The notes: generated by a model not told the origin, from the sequence alone. DNA of 64,000 nt from Catellatospora tritici (GCF_019083965.1 NZ_JAHRCY010000001.1:186001-250000), one strand, 5' to 3'; counted from the stretch's first letter, positions 27,953 through 36,640 are shown. Program-made: numbers and translations.

Positions 27953-27984
27953 TCCGCATCAGGAGCGGTGTGGCTGACCGGCAC

Positions 27985-29250
27985 TCAGCGAGTGGTGACC
28001 GCCACGGGCGACGGGGCGGGGTCTGCGAGGACGGGCTCGCCCGCTGCGGGCCGACGTGCGTCCGGCAGCGCGATGCGGCGTACGCCGGGGGCGAGGGCGC
28101 TGCCGACACAGGCGGTCGCCACCACGATCGCGGCGGCGATGAGCGGCACCCGCGGCGACCAGGCCGCGGCGGCCAGCGGCGCGAGCGTGTAGCCGACCGG
28201 GGTGGCCGCCAGCGAGCAGAGCCAGTCGTAAGAGGTCACCCGCGCCAGGGCCTGGGGCGGGATCTCGGCCTGCACGACTGTCTCCCAAACCGGATTGAGG
28301 AACCCGAGCGCCGCCTGTGCCACCCCGTACGCGGCGATGACGGCCGGGGCGGGGGCGGCGGCAGCCATCAGCGCCAGCGGCAGCGCGTAGGTGGCCAGGC
28401 CCAGGTTGGCCACGAGCACAGGTCGGCGGGGACGGACCCGGGCCGCCACCAGTGAGCCGAGCAGCAGCCCGACCGCACCTGCCTCCAGCACCAGCACCCA
28501 GGTCGCGTCGCCGCCCAACTGGTCGACCGCGATCGCCGGACCGAGCGTGAGCAGCACCGCGGCGACGCCGTTCCAGGCAGCGTGGGCGATGAGGCTGCTC
28601 CAGTACCAGTCGCGGGAGCGCACCTCGGCCCAGCCCGCGGCGAGGTCGGCCAGCAGGGTGCGGCGTGGTGCCGGCACGCGGCGCACGCGGACCGCGGCCA
28701 GTAGCGCCGCACTGGCCGCGAACGAGATCCCGTCGAGGATGAAGGCCCAGCCCGCCCCGACGCCCAGGATCAGCACCCCGGCCAGGGCGGGGCCGGCGAT
28801 GCGGGTGACGCCGATGGCAATGGCCAGGGCGGCGTTGGCCTGCCGCCGCTGCGCACCGTCGACGATGCCCGCGACCAGCGGCGATCTGGTGGGAGCGGCG
28901 AAAGCACCCGCGATGCCGCCGATCGCCGATGCGGCTGCCAGGTGGGTCACGGAGGGGTCGCCGCCGAGCAGTTCGGCGCCGACGAGGAGTTGGGTGCCGC
29001 AGCGCACCAGGTCGGCGGTGAGGGCCACCAGCCTTGGGTCGTACCGGTCGCCGACCACGCCGCCCAGCGGCAGCAGCACCAGGCGTGGCACCATCGCGCA
29101 CGCCAGCACGAGCGCGAGCGCGCCGCTGGAGCCGGTGGCGTGGTGCACGGCGATGGCGAGCGCCGCAGGGATGACGAAGTCTCCCAGGGAGGACAAAGTG
29201 CGGCCGATGAAGAGCAGGCGGAACGCGCGCTGCCGCAGGGGGTGAGCCAT
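27985..29250 (-). CDS. Major facilitator superfamily transporter
   Basis: A 421-residue protein with about 12 hydrophobic segments. It starts LRQRAFRLLFIGRTLSSLGD, the typical start of enterobactin exporter/macrolide-efflux-type MFS proteins. The conserved loop between helices 2 and 3 reads GGVVGDRYDPR. It is divergent from a MarR-family regulator, so drug or metabolite export under MarR control is likely. The substrate cannot be inferred. Confidence 0.88.
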   Translation of the reverse strand: MAHPLRQRAFRLLFIGRTLSSLGDFVIPAALAIAVHHATGSSGALALVLACAMVPRLVLLPLGGVVGDRYDPRLVALTADLVRCGTQLLVGAELLGGDPSVTHLAAASAIGGIAGAFAAPTRSPLVAGIVDGAQRRQANAALAIAIGVTRIAGPALAGVLILGVGAGWAFILDGISFAASAALLAAVRVRRVPAPRRTLLADLAAGWAEVRSRDWYWSSLIAHAAWNGVAAVLLTLGPAIAVDQLGGDATWVLVLEAGAVGLLLGSLVAARVRPRRPVLVANLGLATYALPLALMAAAAPAPAVIAAYGVAQAALGFLNPVWETVVQAEIPPQALARVTSYDWLCSLAATPVGYTLAPLAAAAWSPRVPLIAAAIVVATACVGSALAPGVRRIALPDARRPAAGEPVLADPAPSPVAVTTR

Positions 29251-29335
29251 ACCCGCGAAGATATTTTGTTGCCGAATTATTTGTCAACGAACTTTTCGAT
29301 GACGTACTACTTTGGTGCGGCATAGGATCCGTGCC

Positions 29336-29839
29336 ATGGAAGAGCCCCGCGACTCGGTTGACGCGCACGTCGCTCGATGGCTGCCCGTGCTGCCCGAACT
29401 CGATCCGGACATCGAGGCCGCGGTCACCCGGATGAAGAAGCTGGCCAACCACCTGCGGCGGGTGCGCGAGCAGTCACTGGTCGACTTCGACCTCCAGCGG
29501 CACGAGTTCGACACGCTGCACTCGCTCGCCGGACGCGGCGGGCGGGCCGCCCCGTCCGAACTCGCCATGGACCTGGCCATGGCGCCGGCGACGGTCACGG
29601 GGCGGCTGGACGCGCTGGAGCGGCGGGGTTTCATCCGACGGACGCCATCGGTGTCCGACCGGCGCCGGGTCGACATCGAACTGACCGGCTCCGGCCGCTC
29701 AGCCTGGCTCGGCGCCATGGACGTGCTGGGGCACGAGGAATACCGGCTGCTCGGCGCGCTGGACGGGGCCGAGAGGCGCACGTTGGCGGACCTGCTACGC
29801 CGCATCATGCTCGTCGCCGAGCGACCACAACCGACCTGA
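29336..29839 (+). CDS. MarR family transcriptional regulator
   Basis: A 167-residue regulator with a winged helix: LQRHEFDTLHSLAGRGG, SELAMDLAMAPATVTGRLDALERRGFIRR and the wing PSVSDRRRVDIELT. ATG 29336 has TAGGAT ending 7 nt upstream, suggesting a leaderless mRNA. The AT-rich 85-nt gap to the divergent MFS gene is the likely operator region. Confidence 0.9.
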   Translation: MEEPRDSVDAHVARWLPVLPELDPDIEAAVTRMKKLANHLRRVREQSLVDFDLQRHEFDTLHSLAGRGGRAAPSELAMDLAMAPATVTGRLDALERRGFIRRTPSVSDRRRVDIELTGSGRSAWLGAMDVLGHEEYRLLGALDGAERRTLADLLRRIMLVAERPQPT

Positions 29840-29847
29840 GTCGAGGT

Positions 29848-29914
29848 TCGTGCAGTTTCGGGGAAAGTACAGCAATCGCGGCCAAGATTCGTGCACTTTC
29901 CCCGAAACTGCACG
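29848..29914. repeat. Long inverted repeat behind the MarR gene
   Basis: Perfect 21-nt arms (29848-29868 and 29894-29914) with a 25-nt spacer, directly after the MarR stop. It is the likely terminator for that gene and belongs to the same class of junction palindromes as 13486-13554. Confidence 0.8.
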
Positions 29915-30077
29915 ACGCCCGCACAACGCAAGCGGCGCACCAGCAATAGCGGGTGTGGCCCGGTTAATTTTATCCCCCAAAGGGTTAGGGGTCTCCTCAA
30001 CCACACCTGTCGCACTCGTCGCCCCCCCCCCCCACCACCCCCCCCGACGCCCGCACAACGCAAGCGGCTCACCAGCA
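29913..30077. repeat. 33-bp direct duplication flanking a decayed segment
   Basis: Positions 29913-29945 and 30045-30077 are the same 33 bp with one mismatch. The second copy lies just downstream of tRNA-Glu (on the tRNA strand). Between them is a non-coding stretch ending in a C-rich tract. Near 29968-29990 (ttttatcccccaaagggtt) it faintly resembles the tRNA-Glu 3' part. Confidence 0.6.
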
Positions 30078-30094
30078 TTCGCTGGTGAGCCGCT
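30060..30094 (-). terminator. Hairpin downstream of tRNA-Glu
   Basis: A perfect 15-bp stem aagcggctcaccagc/gctggtgagccgctt with a 4-5 nt loop, 8 nt beyond the tRNA-Glu 3' end. It probably ends the tRNA-Gln-tRNA-Glu transcript. Confidence 0.75.
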
Positions 30095-30102
30095 TGACTT
30101 TG

Positions 30103-30175
30103 TAGCCCCGAAGGGATTCGAACCCTCGCTACCGCCTTGAGAGGGCGGCGTCCTAGGCCGCTAGACGACGGGGCC
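30103..30175 (-). tRNA. tRNA-Glu (anticodon CTC)
   Basis: A 73-nt cloverleaf. The acceptor 5' strand is GGCCCCG pairing with CGGGGCT, and the discriminator is A. The anticodon loop carries CTC between stems CCGCC and GGCGG, and the T-arm is GAGGGTTCGAATCCCTT. CCA is not encoded. It lies about 125 nt downstream of tRNA-Gln on the same strand. Confidence 0.95.
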
Positions 30176-30299
30176 AGGACTTTCCACTTCTTCAGTTTTC
30201 GACCGCCTCTGCTGATTTCTCAGCTCGGCGGCCTGCTGAAACTCTAACAGTTCCAGCTCCCTCGCGCGAATCGGGCGCTCGCCCGATCAGGCTTGGAAG

Positions 30300-30371
30300 C
30301 TGGGGTACCAGGACTCGAACCTAGACTAACTGAACCAGAATCAGTTGGGCTGCCAATTACCCCATACCCCA
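30300..30371 (-). tRNA. tRNA-Gln (anticodon CTG)
   Basis: A 72-nt tRNA with acceptor TGGGGTA/TACCCCA, discriminator G, anticodon CTG in the loop TTCTGGT closed by CTGA/TCAG, and T-arm TAGGTTCGAGTCCTG. CCA is not encoded. It precedes tRNA-Glu on the minus strand. Confidence 0.95.
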
Positions 30372-30460
30372 TCGGCACCGTCTCCGCTGCCGGAAGTGAA
30401 CTTTACCTGACACCCCCGGCACCGCCAAATCGATACCCGCCCGCGCGTCGTGGACGCTCG

Positions 30461-31252
30461 TCACACCACCGGCTTGACCGGGTTGCGCAGCTCGCCCAGC
30501 CCCTCGATACGCACCTTGACCACGTCTTCGGCCGCGATCGGCGAGACCCCGGCGGGGGTGCCGGTCAGGATCACGTCGCCGGGCAGCAGCGTCATCACGT
30601 GCGAGATGTACGAGATCAGCGTCGGCACGTCGAACACCATGTCCGAGGTGCGCCCCAGCTGCCGCACCTCCCCGTTGACCTCGCAGCGCACCTCGAGGTC
30701 GCTCACGTCGACCCCGGTGGTGATCCACGGCCCGATCGGGCAGAACGAGTCGAAACCCTTGGCCCGGGTCCACTGGCCGTCGCTGCGCTGCAGGTCGCGC
30801 GCGGTCACGTCGTTGGCGCAGGTGTACCCGAAGATCGCCTTCTCCGCTCCGGCCCGATCGACCCGGCGCGCCCCGGTGACCCCGATCACCACCGCGAGTT
30901 CAGCCTCGTGCTCGACCTGGCGGGACTGCTGCGGCAGCGAGATCACGTCGTGCGGCCCGACCACCGAAGTGGACGGCTTGAGGAACAGCAGCGGCTCCTT
31001 GGGCATCTCGACGCCGTGCTCGGCGACGTGGTCGGCGTAGTTGCGCCCTACCCCGATCACCTTGCTGGGCAGGATCGGCGGCACCAGGCGTACGTCGTCG
31101 AGCGCAAAGCGCAGATCGGTGAGATCCAGCTCACCGAAGGGGTGTCCGTTGATGACACGTACGGTCAGCCCCTGCGTGCCCGCGGCCGGATCGCCCTCGA
31201 CGACCCCCCACGACATGCCGCCCGAATGAACAAAACGTGCGATCCGCACCAC
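30461..31252 (-). CDS. Fumarylacetoacetate hydrolase (FAH) family protein
   Basis: A 263-residue metal-dependent enzyme of the FAH superfamily, which cleaves or decarboxylates beta-diketones and oxaloacetate-like acids. It shows PSKVIGVGRNYADHVAEHG, the metal-binding VEHEAELAVVIG (ExE) with a later Asp (YTCANDVTARDLQ), and LTGTPAGVSP near the C-terminus. The substrate is unknown. In related actinomycetes this gene lies near gltX and the same tRNAs; gltX is not visible here. GTG starts at 31252 and 31249 are both possible. Confidence 0.88.
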   Translation of the reverse strand: MVRIARFVHSGGMSWGVVEGDPAAGTQGLTVRVINGHPFGELDLTDLRFALDDVRLVPPILPSKVIGVGRNYADHVAEHGVEMPKEPLLFLKPSTSVVGPHDVISLPQQSRQVEHEAELAVVIGVTGARRVDRAGAEKAIFGYTCANDVTARDLQRSDGQWTRAKGFDSFCPIGPWITTGVDVSDLEVRCEVNGEVRQLGRTSDMVFDVPTLISYISHVMTLLPGDVILTGTPAGVSPIAAEDVVKVRIEGLGELRNPVKPVV

Positions 31253-31298
31253 AGCCCCCAGATGTCGACAGCTCTCGTGCCCAACCTAACGCGGGCGT

Positions 31299-31982
31299 TC
31301 AGCGCACGAAGCGGAGGTGGGGGCGTCGGCGCAGCCGCACCGCGGAACTGGCCGCGACGACCGTGAGCAGCACCACCAGGAACAGCAGTCCGTGCAGCAG
31401 ACCGCGGTGCAGGTAGCCGCTGTCGGCGTGGTCGACGGCGTACGTACCGATCTCGCGGCTGAACCAGAACGGCAGCACCCGCGAGGCCGAGTCGGCCGGG
31501 TCCATCATCATCTGCAGCCCGACCACGGTCAGCAGCACCAGCATGCCCTCCAGCTCCCGCGGCAGTGCCGAGGACAGGGCCAGCCCGAACGGCGCCGCCA
31601 CGGCCACCGTGAGCAGCATGATCAGCGCGATCGCGCCGTAGCGCACGTGCTGCGCGTCGACGCGGATCAGCACGAAGTACGGCAGCGCCAGGGCCAGTCC
31701 GAGCGTCCACAGTGCCAGCAGGCGCCCCAGGTAGAGGTGGTGGCCCCGGTAGCCGGACAGGCGCAGTCTCGGCTCCAACGACCGGGCCGCGCTGCCCGCG
31801 AACAGGGCCGCGGTGCTCATCGCCCAGCCCACGCCGAGGCACACGAAGCGGATCGACTGTCCGGTGAGGTCCCGGCGGCTGAGGTAGAACGCCAGCGGGA
31901 ACACCAGCAGGATGGCCAGCACGCCCCGGCGGCGCGACACCTCGCGCAGCGCCATCTCGGCGACGGTCATGGTCTTGGTCAC
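31299..31982 (-). CDS. ABC transporter permease
   Basis: A 227-residue membrane protein with about six hydrophobic helices, the membrane partner of the ATPase gene immediately upstream. The GTG at 31982 overlaps the ATPase stop as GTGA. The open frame continues to 32081 but inside the ATPase gene. The transported substrate is unknown; ABC-2-like exporters controlled by PadR often handle drugs, peptides or lipids. Confidence 0.78.
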   Translation of the reverse strand: MTKTMTVAEMALREVSRRRGVLAILLVFPLAFYLSRRDLTGQSIRFVCLGVGWAMSTAALFAGSAARSLEPRLRLSGYRGHHLYLGRLLALWTLGLALALPYFVLIRVDAQHVRYGAIALIMLLTVAVAAPFGLALSSALPRELEGMLVLLTVVGLQMMMDPADSASRVLPFWFSREIGTYAVDHADSGYLHRGLLHGLLFLVVLLTVVAASSAVRLRRRPHLRFVR

Positions 31983-32785
31983 GCTCGCTCCCGCGGTGTC
32001 AGGTCCAGCACGGTGTCCACGCCGTCGCGGCTGCTCAGCAGATGGGTGACGACGACCACGGCCTTGCCCGCGTCCCGCCACGCGCCCACCTGCTGCCAGA
32101 AGTCCAGGTACGACCCCCGGTCGAAGCCCTGGTACGGCTCGTCGAGCAGCAGCACGTCGGGCTCACCCAGCCCGGCCATGACCAGGTTCAGCTTCTGCCG
32201 GGTGCCGCCGGACAGGTGCCGGGCCTGGGTCGGCGCCGGTTCCCAGTCCAGCGCCCGCGCGTGGGCCCGCCCGGCGGCGCGGGCGTCCTCGCGGCCCATC
32301 CCGCGCCCGGCGCCGATCAGGGTGAAGTGCTCCTCGGGCAGCAGGAAGTCGCTGGTGCCACCGCCCTGCGGGCAGTAGCCGAGCGTGCCGTGCACGCGGA
32401 CGGTGCCCCGGTCGGGGCTGACCAGCCCGGCGCAGACGCCGAGGAAGGTGCTCTTGCCGCTGCCGTTGGCGCCGACCACGGCGGCGACCTCGCCCGCGCG
32501 TACGGTCAGATCGACGCCGCGCAGCACCTGGCGGCGGCCGTACCGCTTGGTGATTCCGGTGACCTCCAGCCGCACCGGGCCGACCTCGCGCGGCCGCGAC
32601 GGCGCCGGGCCGCGCATGCTCTCGGCCACCACCACCGCGTACGCCGCGGCCGGGCCGAACGCGCGCACCGGGTCCTCGCCGCTGTCCCACAGGTGGGCGG
32701 CGGTCTCGCCCACCACGTGCCGCACCGCGCCCTCGGGCAGGCCCTGCCGGGCCAGCTCCCGGCCGAGTTCGTCGAGCCAGTTCAT
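31979..32785 (-). CDS. ABC transporter ATP-binding protein with N-terminal helical extension
   Basis: A 268-residue protein. Residues 1-65 form a small helical region (LGRELARQGLPEGAVRHVV) like the HAAS/DUF1700 domains found with PadR regulators. The ATPase part has Walker A GANGSGKST, signature LSGGTRQKL and Walker B VLLLDEP with switch His in VVTHLL. ATG 32785 overlaps the PadR stop (ATGA), and its own stop overlaps the permease start, so the three genes form one coupled operon. Confidence 0.9.
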   Translation of the reverse strand: MNWLDELGRELARQGLPEGAVRHVVGETAAHLWDSGEDPVRAFGPAAAYAVVVAESMRGPAPSRPREVGPVRLEVTGITKRYGRRQVLRGVDLTVRAGEVAAVVGANGSGKSTFLGVCAGLVSPDRGTVRVHGTLGYCPQGGGTSDFLLPEEHFTLIGAGRGMGREDARAAGRAHARALDWEPAPTQARHLSGGTRQKLNLVMAGLGEPDVLLLDEPYQGFDRGSYLDFWQQVGAWRDAGKAVVVVTHLLSSRDGVDTVLDLTPRERA

Positions 32786-33120
32786 CGCGCCGCCACCTCT
32801 CGCAGGATCGCCCCCACGCCGCCGGCGAACGCGTCCCAGTCGGCCGCCGACTGCCGCAGCACCTGGTCGCCCGCCGGAGTGAGCCGGTAGTACTTGCGGG
32901 CCGGACCGCTGCCGCCCTCGCGCCAGTCGGCGGTGACCAGGCCGGTGCGCTGCAACCGCAGCAGCACGGGGTAGAGGGTGCCGCCCTGGATCGCGCCGAG
33001 GCCGACGGCCTGCAACGACTGGGTCAGCTCGTAGCCGTACGACTCGCGGCGGGCGAGCAGGCCGAGCACGCACAGGTCCAGCACCCCCCGCAGCCACTGG
33101 CTGCGCCGTTCGGAGTCCAT
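32782..33120 (-). CDS. PadR family transcriptional regulator
   Basis: A 112-residue PadR regulator. It starts SQWLRGVLDLCVLGLLARRESYGYELTQSL and has the typical wing LGAIQGGTLYPVLLRLQRTGLV and RKYYRLTPAG. It is the first gene of the PadR-ATPase-permease operon and probably represses it. ATG 33120 has TACCTT 8 nt upstream with no Shine-Dalgarno sequence. A 14-bp perfect palindrome lies just upstream of that hexamer. Confidence 0.92.
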   Translation of the reverse strand: MDSERRSQWLRGVLDLCVLGLLARRESYGYELTQSLQAVGLGAIQGGTLYPVLLRLQRTGLVTADWREGGSGPARKYYRLTPAGDQVLRQSAADWDAFAGGVGAILREVAAR

Positions 33121-33139
33121 GGCGGCAGAAGGTAGCACA

Positions 33140-33153
33140 GCCAGCTAGCTGGC
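33140..33153. promoter_or_regulatory. Candidate PadR operator
   Basis: The perfect palindrome gccagctagctggc lies between the PadR start and the divergent gene at 33192. It is just upstream of the PadR -10-like TACCTT, a position suited to repression of both directions. Assignment to PadR is inference from position and symmetry. Confidence 0.55.
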
Positions 33154-33191
33154 GTCGCAACCTAGTCCAGCGCGGCCGCTAACCTGGGTCG

Positions 33192-34076
33192 GTGACCACC
33201 GCGACCGCCACCCGCCTCGCCGAGCCGGTCTGGCGTGTTCGGCGCGAGGCCCACGAGCAGCGCGTCGACGGCTGGCTCGAGCACCATCTGCACCGCCGCC
33301 GCAACGGCGTGAAGCACCCGGTGCACGACTTCCTGTTCACGTACTACTCGCACCGGCCCGCCCAGCTGCGCACCTGGCACCCGGGTGCGGGCGTGCTGCT
33401 GGAGGGTGGGGCACCCGCCCGCGACTACGTCGCCGCCGACGGCGGCACGGTGCTGGACCCGGCCCTGCTCGCCAAGCGCGCCGACTCGGTCCGCTGGATC
33501 CGCGACCTGCTCGCGGGCACCGCTTCCCGCCCGCCCCAGCTCGGCTGCTTCGGCATGCACGAGTGGGCCATGGTCTACCGGCAGACCCAGGCCGAGGTCC
33601 GGCACAACTCCTGGCCGCTGCGCCTGTCACCGTCCGCGACGGCCGAGGTCGTCCAGGAGCGGGGGGTACGGTGCACCCACTTCGACGCGTTCCGCTTCTT
33701 CACCGCGCCGGCCCGGCCGCTGAACGCGCACCAGCCCACCCGTGACTCCCAGCAGGCGCTGGAGCAGCCGGGCTGCCTGCACGCGAACATGGACCTGTAC
33801 AAGTGGGCGTACAAGCTGTCGCCGCTGGTCGCCGCCGAACTGGTCGCGGACTGCTTCGCGCTGTCCCGCGAGATCCGGGAGCTGGACATGCGCGCCAGCC
33901 CGTACGACCTAGCCGACCTGGGCTTCGAGCCGGTGCTGATCGAGACCCCGGAGGGCCGCGCCCGGTACGCCGCCGAGCAGCGCGCCTTCGCCGACCGCGC
34001 CGCCCCGCTGCGCGCCGCCCTGATCACCGCCTGCGATTACCTGCTCACCGGGGCCGGCAGCGCCGATCGAGGCTGA
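33192..34076 (+). CDS. Conserved protein of unknown function
   Basis: A 294-residue soluble protein rich in His, Arg and aromatic residues. Conserved-looking blocks are HPVHDFLFTYYSHRPAQLRTWHPG, FGMHEWAMVYR, RCTHFDAFRFF and HANMDLYKWAYKL. Homologues in actinobacteria are often labelled 3-methyladenine DNA glycosylase, but no helix-hairpin-helix or other glycosylase motif is visible, so I do not adopt that name. TAACCT ends 6 nt before the GTG start, giving a likely leaderless mRNA. Confidence 0.7.
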   Translation: MTTATATRLAEPVWRVRREAHEQRVDGWLEHHLHRRRNGVKHPVHDFLFTYYSHRPAQLRTWHPGAGVLLEGGAPARDYVAADGGTVLDPALLAKRADSVRWIRDLLAGTASRPPQLGCFGMHEWAMVYRQTQAEVRHNSWPLRLSPSATAEVVQERGVRCTHFDAFRFFTAPARPLNAHQPTRDSQQALEQPGCLHANMDLYKWAYKLSPLVAAELVADCFALSREIRELDMRASPYDLADLGFEPVLIETPEGRARYAAEQRAFADRAAPLRAALITACDYLLTGAGSADRG

Positions 34077-34132
34077 CTTCCAGCAAGCGTTGCCCCACCC
34101 CACCCAGCATCGCCCCCACCCCACCTAGCATT

Positions 34133-34191
34133 GACGCTGGCCTATCCAGAGGACGAATTTCCGAGAATCGTCTTCTAGATAGGCCAGCGTC
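34133..34191. repeat. Long inverted repeat at a convergent junction
   Basis: Perfect 14-nt arms gacgctggcctatc (34133-34146) and gataggccagcgtc (34178-34191), with further imperfect pairing inward (agaggacgaat/aatcgtcttct). It lies between the unknown gene and glnA2-like and is followed by gataaaaag. Confidence 0.8.
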
Positions 34192-34242
34192 GATAAAAAG
34201 GCGGGGGCCGGGAGGCCGGGATGTCGCTACGGGCGTGACGGG

Positions 34243-35595
34243 TCAGAGGGCGCCGAGGTAGCGGCGGCGCTCGAACGGCGTCACCTCGCGGCGGTACTCC
34301 TCCCACTCCGCGCGCTTGTTGCGCAGGAAGAAGTCGAACACGTGCTCACCGAGCACGTCGGCGACCAGCTCGGAACCCGCCATCACGTCGATCGCCTCGG
34401 ACAGGTTCTCCGGCAGCGCCGCGTAGCCCATCGCGCGGCGCTCGGCGTTCGACAGCGACCACACGTCGTCCTCGGCGCCCGGGGGCAGCTCGTAGCCCTC
34501 CTCGATGCCGCGCAGACCGGCCCCGAGCAGCACCGCGAACGCCAGGTACGGGTTGCACGCCGAGTCCATCGAGCGCACCTCGACCCGGGCCGAGTTGGGC
34601 TTGCCGTACGCCGGGACGCGCACCAGGGCGGAACGGTTCAGGTGGCCCCAGCAGACGTACGCGGGCGCCTCGGAGATCCGGTCCGGGATCATCTGCGGGA
34701 ACAGCCGCTTGTACGAGTTCACCCACTGGTTGGTGACCGCGGTGAACTCCCGCGCGTGGGTGAGGATGCCCGCGATGAACGCCTTGGCCGTCTTCGACAG
34801 CTTGTGCGGGTCGGCCGGGTCGTGGAACGCGTTGCGCTCGCCCTCGAACAGCGACAGGTGGGTGTGCATGCCGCTGCCGGGCTGGTCGGTGAACGGCTTG
34901 GGCATGAACGTGGCCTGCACCCCGTGCGACAGCGCGACCTCGCGCATCACGTGGCGGAACGTCATGATGTTGTCGGCCGTGGTCAGCGCGTCGGCGTAGC
35001 GCAGGTCGATCTCCTGCTGGCCGGGCGCGACCTCGTGGTGGCTGAACTCCACCGAGATGCCGATCCGCTCCAGGGCCAGCACCGCCTGGCGGCGGAAGTC
35101 GCGCGCGATGGCGTGCGTGGTGTGGTCGAAGTAGCCGCCGGAGTCGACCGGGGTCGGCAGCCCGCCGTCCGCCGGGGCGTCGGCGAGCAGGAAGAACTCG
35201 ACCTCGGGGTGGGTGTAGAAGGTGAAGCCCTTGTCGGCGGCCTTGGACAGGGCACGGCGCAGCACGTGGCGCGGGTCGGCCCAGCTCGGGGTGCCGTCGG
35301 GCATGAGGATGTCGCAGAACATGCGGGCGCTCTCGCCCGAGCCGCCGCCCTCGAACGGGAAGACCTGGAAGGTCGTCGGGTCGGGCATGGCGATCATGTC
35401 GGACTCGTACACCCGGGCGAAGCCCTCGATGGCGGAGCCGTCGAAGCCGATGCCCTCCTCGAAGGCCGCTTCGAGCTCGGCAGGGGCCACGCTGACCGAC
35501 TTCAGGGTGCCGAGCACGTCGGTGAACCAGAGGCGCACGAACCGGATGTCGCGCTCCTCAAGCGTGCGCAGCACGAACTCCTGCTGACGATCCAC
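34243..35595 (-). CDS. Glutamine synthetase-like protein, GlnA2 type
   Basis: A 450-residue class I glutamine synthetase homologue, very close in order and motifs to mycobacterial GlnA2. These include EERDIRFVRLWFTDVLG, GIGFDGSAIEGFARV, FYTHPEVEFFLL, VEFSHHEVAPGQQEID, FMPKPF...GSGMHTHLSLF and DSACNPYLAFAVLL. The adenylylation-site tyrosine segment of GlnA1 is absent (here VWSLSNAERRAMGY), so it should escape that control. In Streptomyces GlnA2 acts on polyamines rather than ammonia. The usual GGGEAP loop is replaced by the longer FPQMIPDRISEAP, which may alter the active-site flap. GAGAGAGG precedes the GTG. Confidence 0.88.
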   Translation of the reverse strand: MDRQQEFVLRTLEERDIRFVRLWFTDVLGTLKSVSVAPAELEAAFEEGIGFDGSAIEGFARVYESDMIAMPDPTTFQVFPFEGGGSGESARMFCDILMPDGTPSWADPRHVLRRALSKAADKGFTFYTHPEVEFFLLADAPADGGLPTPVDSGGYFDHTTHAIARDFRRQAVLALERIGISVEFSHHEVAPGQQEIDLRYADALTTADNIMTFRHVMREVALSHGVQATFMPKPFTDQPGSGMHTHLSLFEGERNAFHDPADPHKLSKTAKAFIAGILTHAREFTAVTNQWVNSYKRLFPQMIPDRISEAPAYVCWGHLNRSALVRVPAYGKPNSARVEVRSMDSACNPYLAFAVLLGAGLRGIEEGYELPPGAEDDVWSLSNAERRAMGYAALPENLSEAIDVMAGSELVADVLGEHVFDFFLRNKRAEWEEYRREVTPFERRRYLGAL

Positions 35596-35746
35596 GGCGG
35601 GCCTCTCTCGACTCTGATCTCCGGCCAGTCTGGCGCGGCCTCATTACGCGCACGTTACGCCATCCTCAAGCAGTACGCCCCGTGACGGTGATCCCGCAAC
35701 CGGAACCCTTCTTGCCCGTTTTACCGGGCAGTACGAAGGAGCTCCC

Positions 35747-36562
35747 ATGAACCGCCTGGACACCCTGTTTCCGGTGCGTCACCGCACCATCGCCGGCGGC
35801 ATCGCCCTCGGCGGCCTGCTCATCGCCGCGCTGATCATGGCCGGGGTGATGGGTGCCCAGCACACCCCGCAGACCCATGCGGCACCGATCCGCGAGACCG
35901 ACACCATCACCGCCACGCAGCCGGAGCTGCAGGCGGCGCTGCTGGCACCGGCCGACCTGTCGCCCAGCTACGCCCCGGCGCCCGCGACCAAGGCCCCGGC
36001 CGTGCCGCGCGTCGAGCGCTGCGCCAGCCTGCTCGGCGCCCCGGACGAGCTGATCCGGCACACCGCCGCCACGCTCGCCCCGCATCCCAAGGCCGTGGTG
36101 CGCCCCAGTGCGCAGGCCGTGTCCCGCCAGTACGGTCCCACTCTGATCACGCAGGTGCTCACCACGTTCACCGGGAACGGGGCGGTGAGCACGCTGGACG
36201 AGCTGCGCCGGGTCGGGCAGCGCTGCCGCGACTTCAACGCGGTGCTGGAGGACGGCACCGCGGTCCGGGTGCGGGTCGACGACGTGCCGCGCGACCACCT
36301 GCCCGCCGAACTGCTGAAGCTGGAGGGCGACGCGTTCGCGCTGCGGTTCACCCTGACCGGGTCGCGCAAGACGATGACCGGCTACCTGGCCCTGGGCCGG
36401 GTCGGCAAGGTGCTGTCGGTGCTGCGTGAGATGGAGTCGACGCAGCAGCACGGCGCCGTGGCCGACCTGGCCCACTTCACCGAGGTGCTGGGCCAGGCCG
36501 CACGCAAGCTGCTGCCGATCACGCTGGGCAAACTCGGCGCCGGCCCGGTCCCGCTGGGCTGA
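35747..36562 (+). CDS. Membrane-anchored extracellular protein, unknown
   Basis: A 271-residue protein with one N-terminal hydrophobic helix (IAGGIALGGLLIAALIMAGVMG, residues 15-36) and an extracytoplasmic domain with two cysteines (near residues 88 and 163). AAGGAGC lies 6 nt before the ATG. No family was recognised. It begins a run of plus-strand genes with two more membrane proteins but is separated from the next by 78 nt. Confidence 0.65.
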   Translation: MNRLDTLFPVRHRTIAGGIALGGLLIAALIMAGVMGAQHTPQTHAAPIRETDTITATQPELQAALLAPADLSPSYAPAPATKAPAVPRVERCASLLGAPDELIRHTAATLAPHPKAVVRPSAQAVSRQYGPTLITQVLTTFTGNGAVSTLDELRRVGQRCRDFNAVLEDGTAVRVRVDDVPRDHLPAELLKLEGDAFALRFTLTGSRKTMTGYLALGRVGKVLSVLREMESTQQHGAVADLAHFTEVLGQAARKLLPITLGKLGAGPVPLG

Positions 36563-36640
36563 GTCCGCGGCCCCGCCGGGGCGGCATCGTCACCTTAGGA
36601 TGGTGGGCAGCTCGCTCCCCCTCCGCGACAAGGTGCCTTC

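Noticed and set aside
33192..34076. 3-methyladenine DNA glycosylase name commonly attached to this family
   Set aside because: No helix-hairpin-helix, catalytic Asp context or other glycosylase motif can be seen, so the function is left open.
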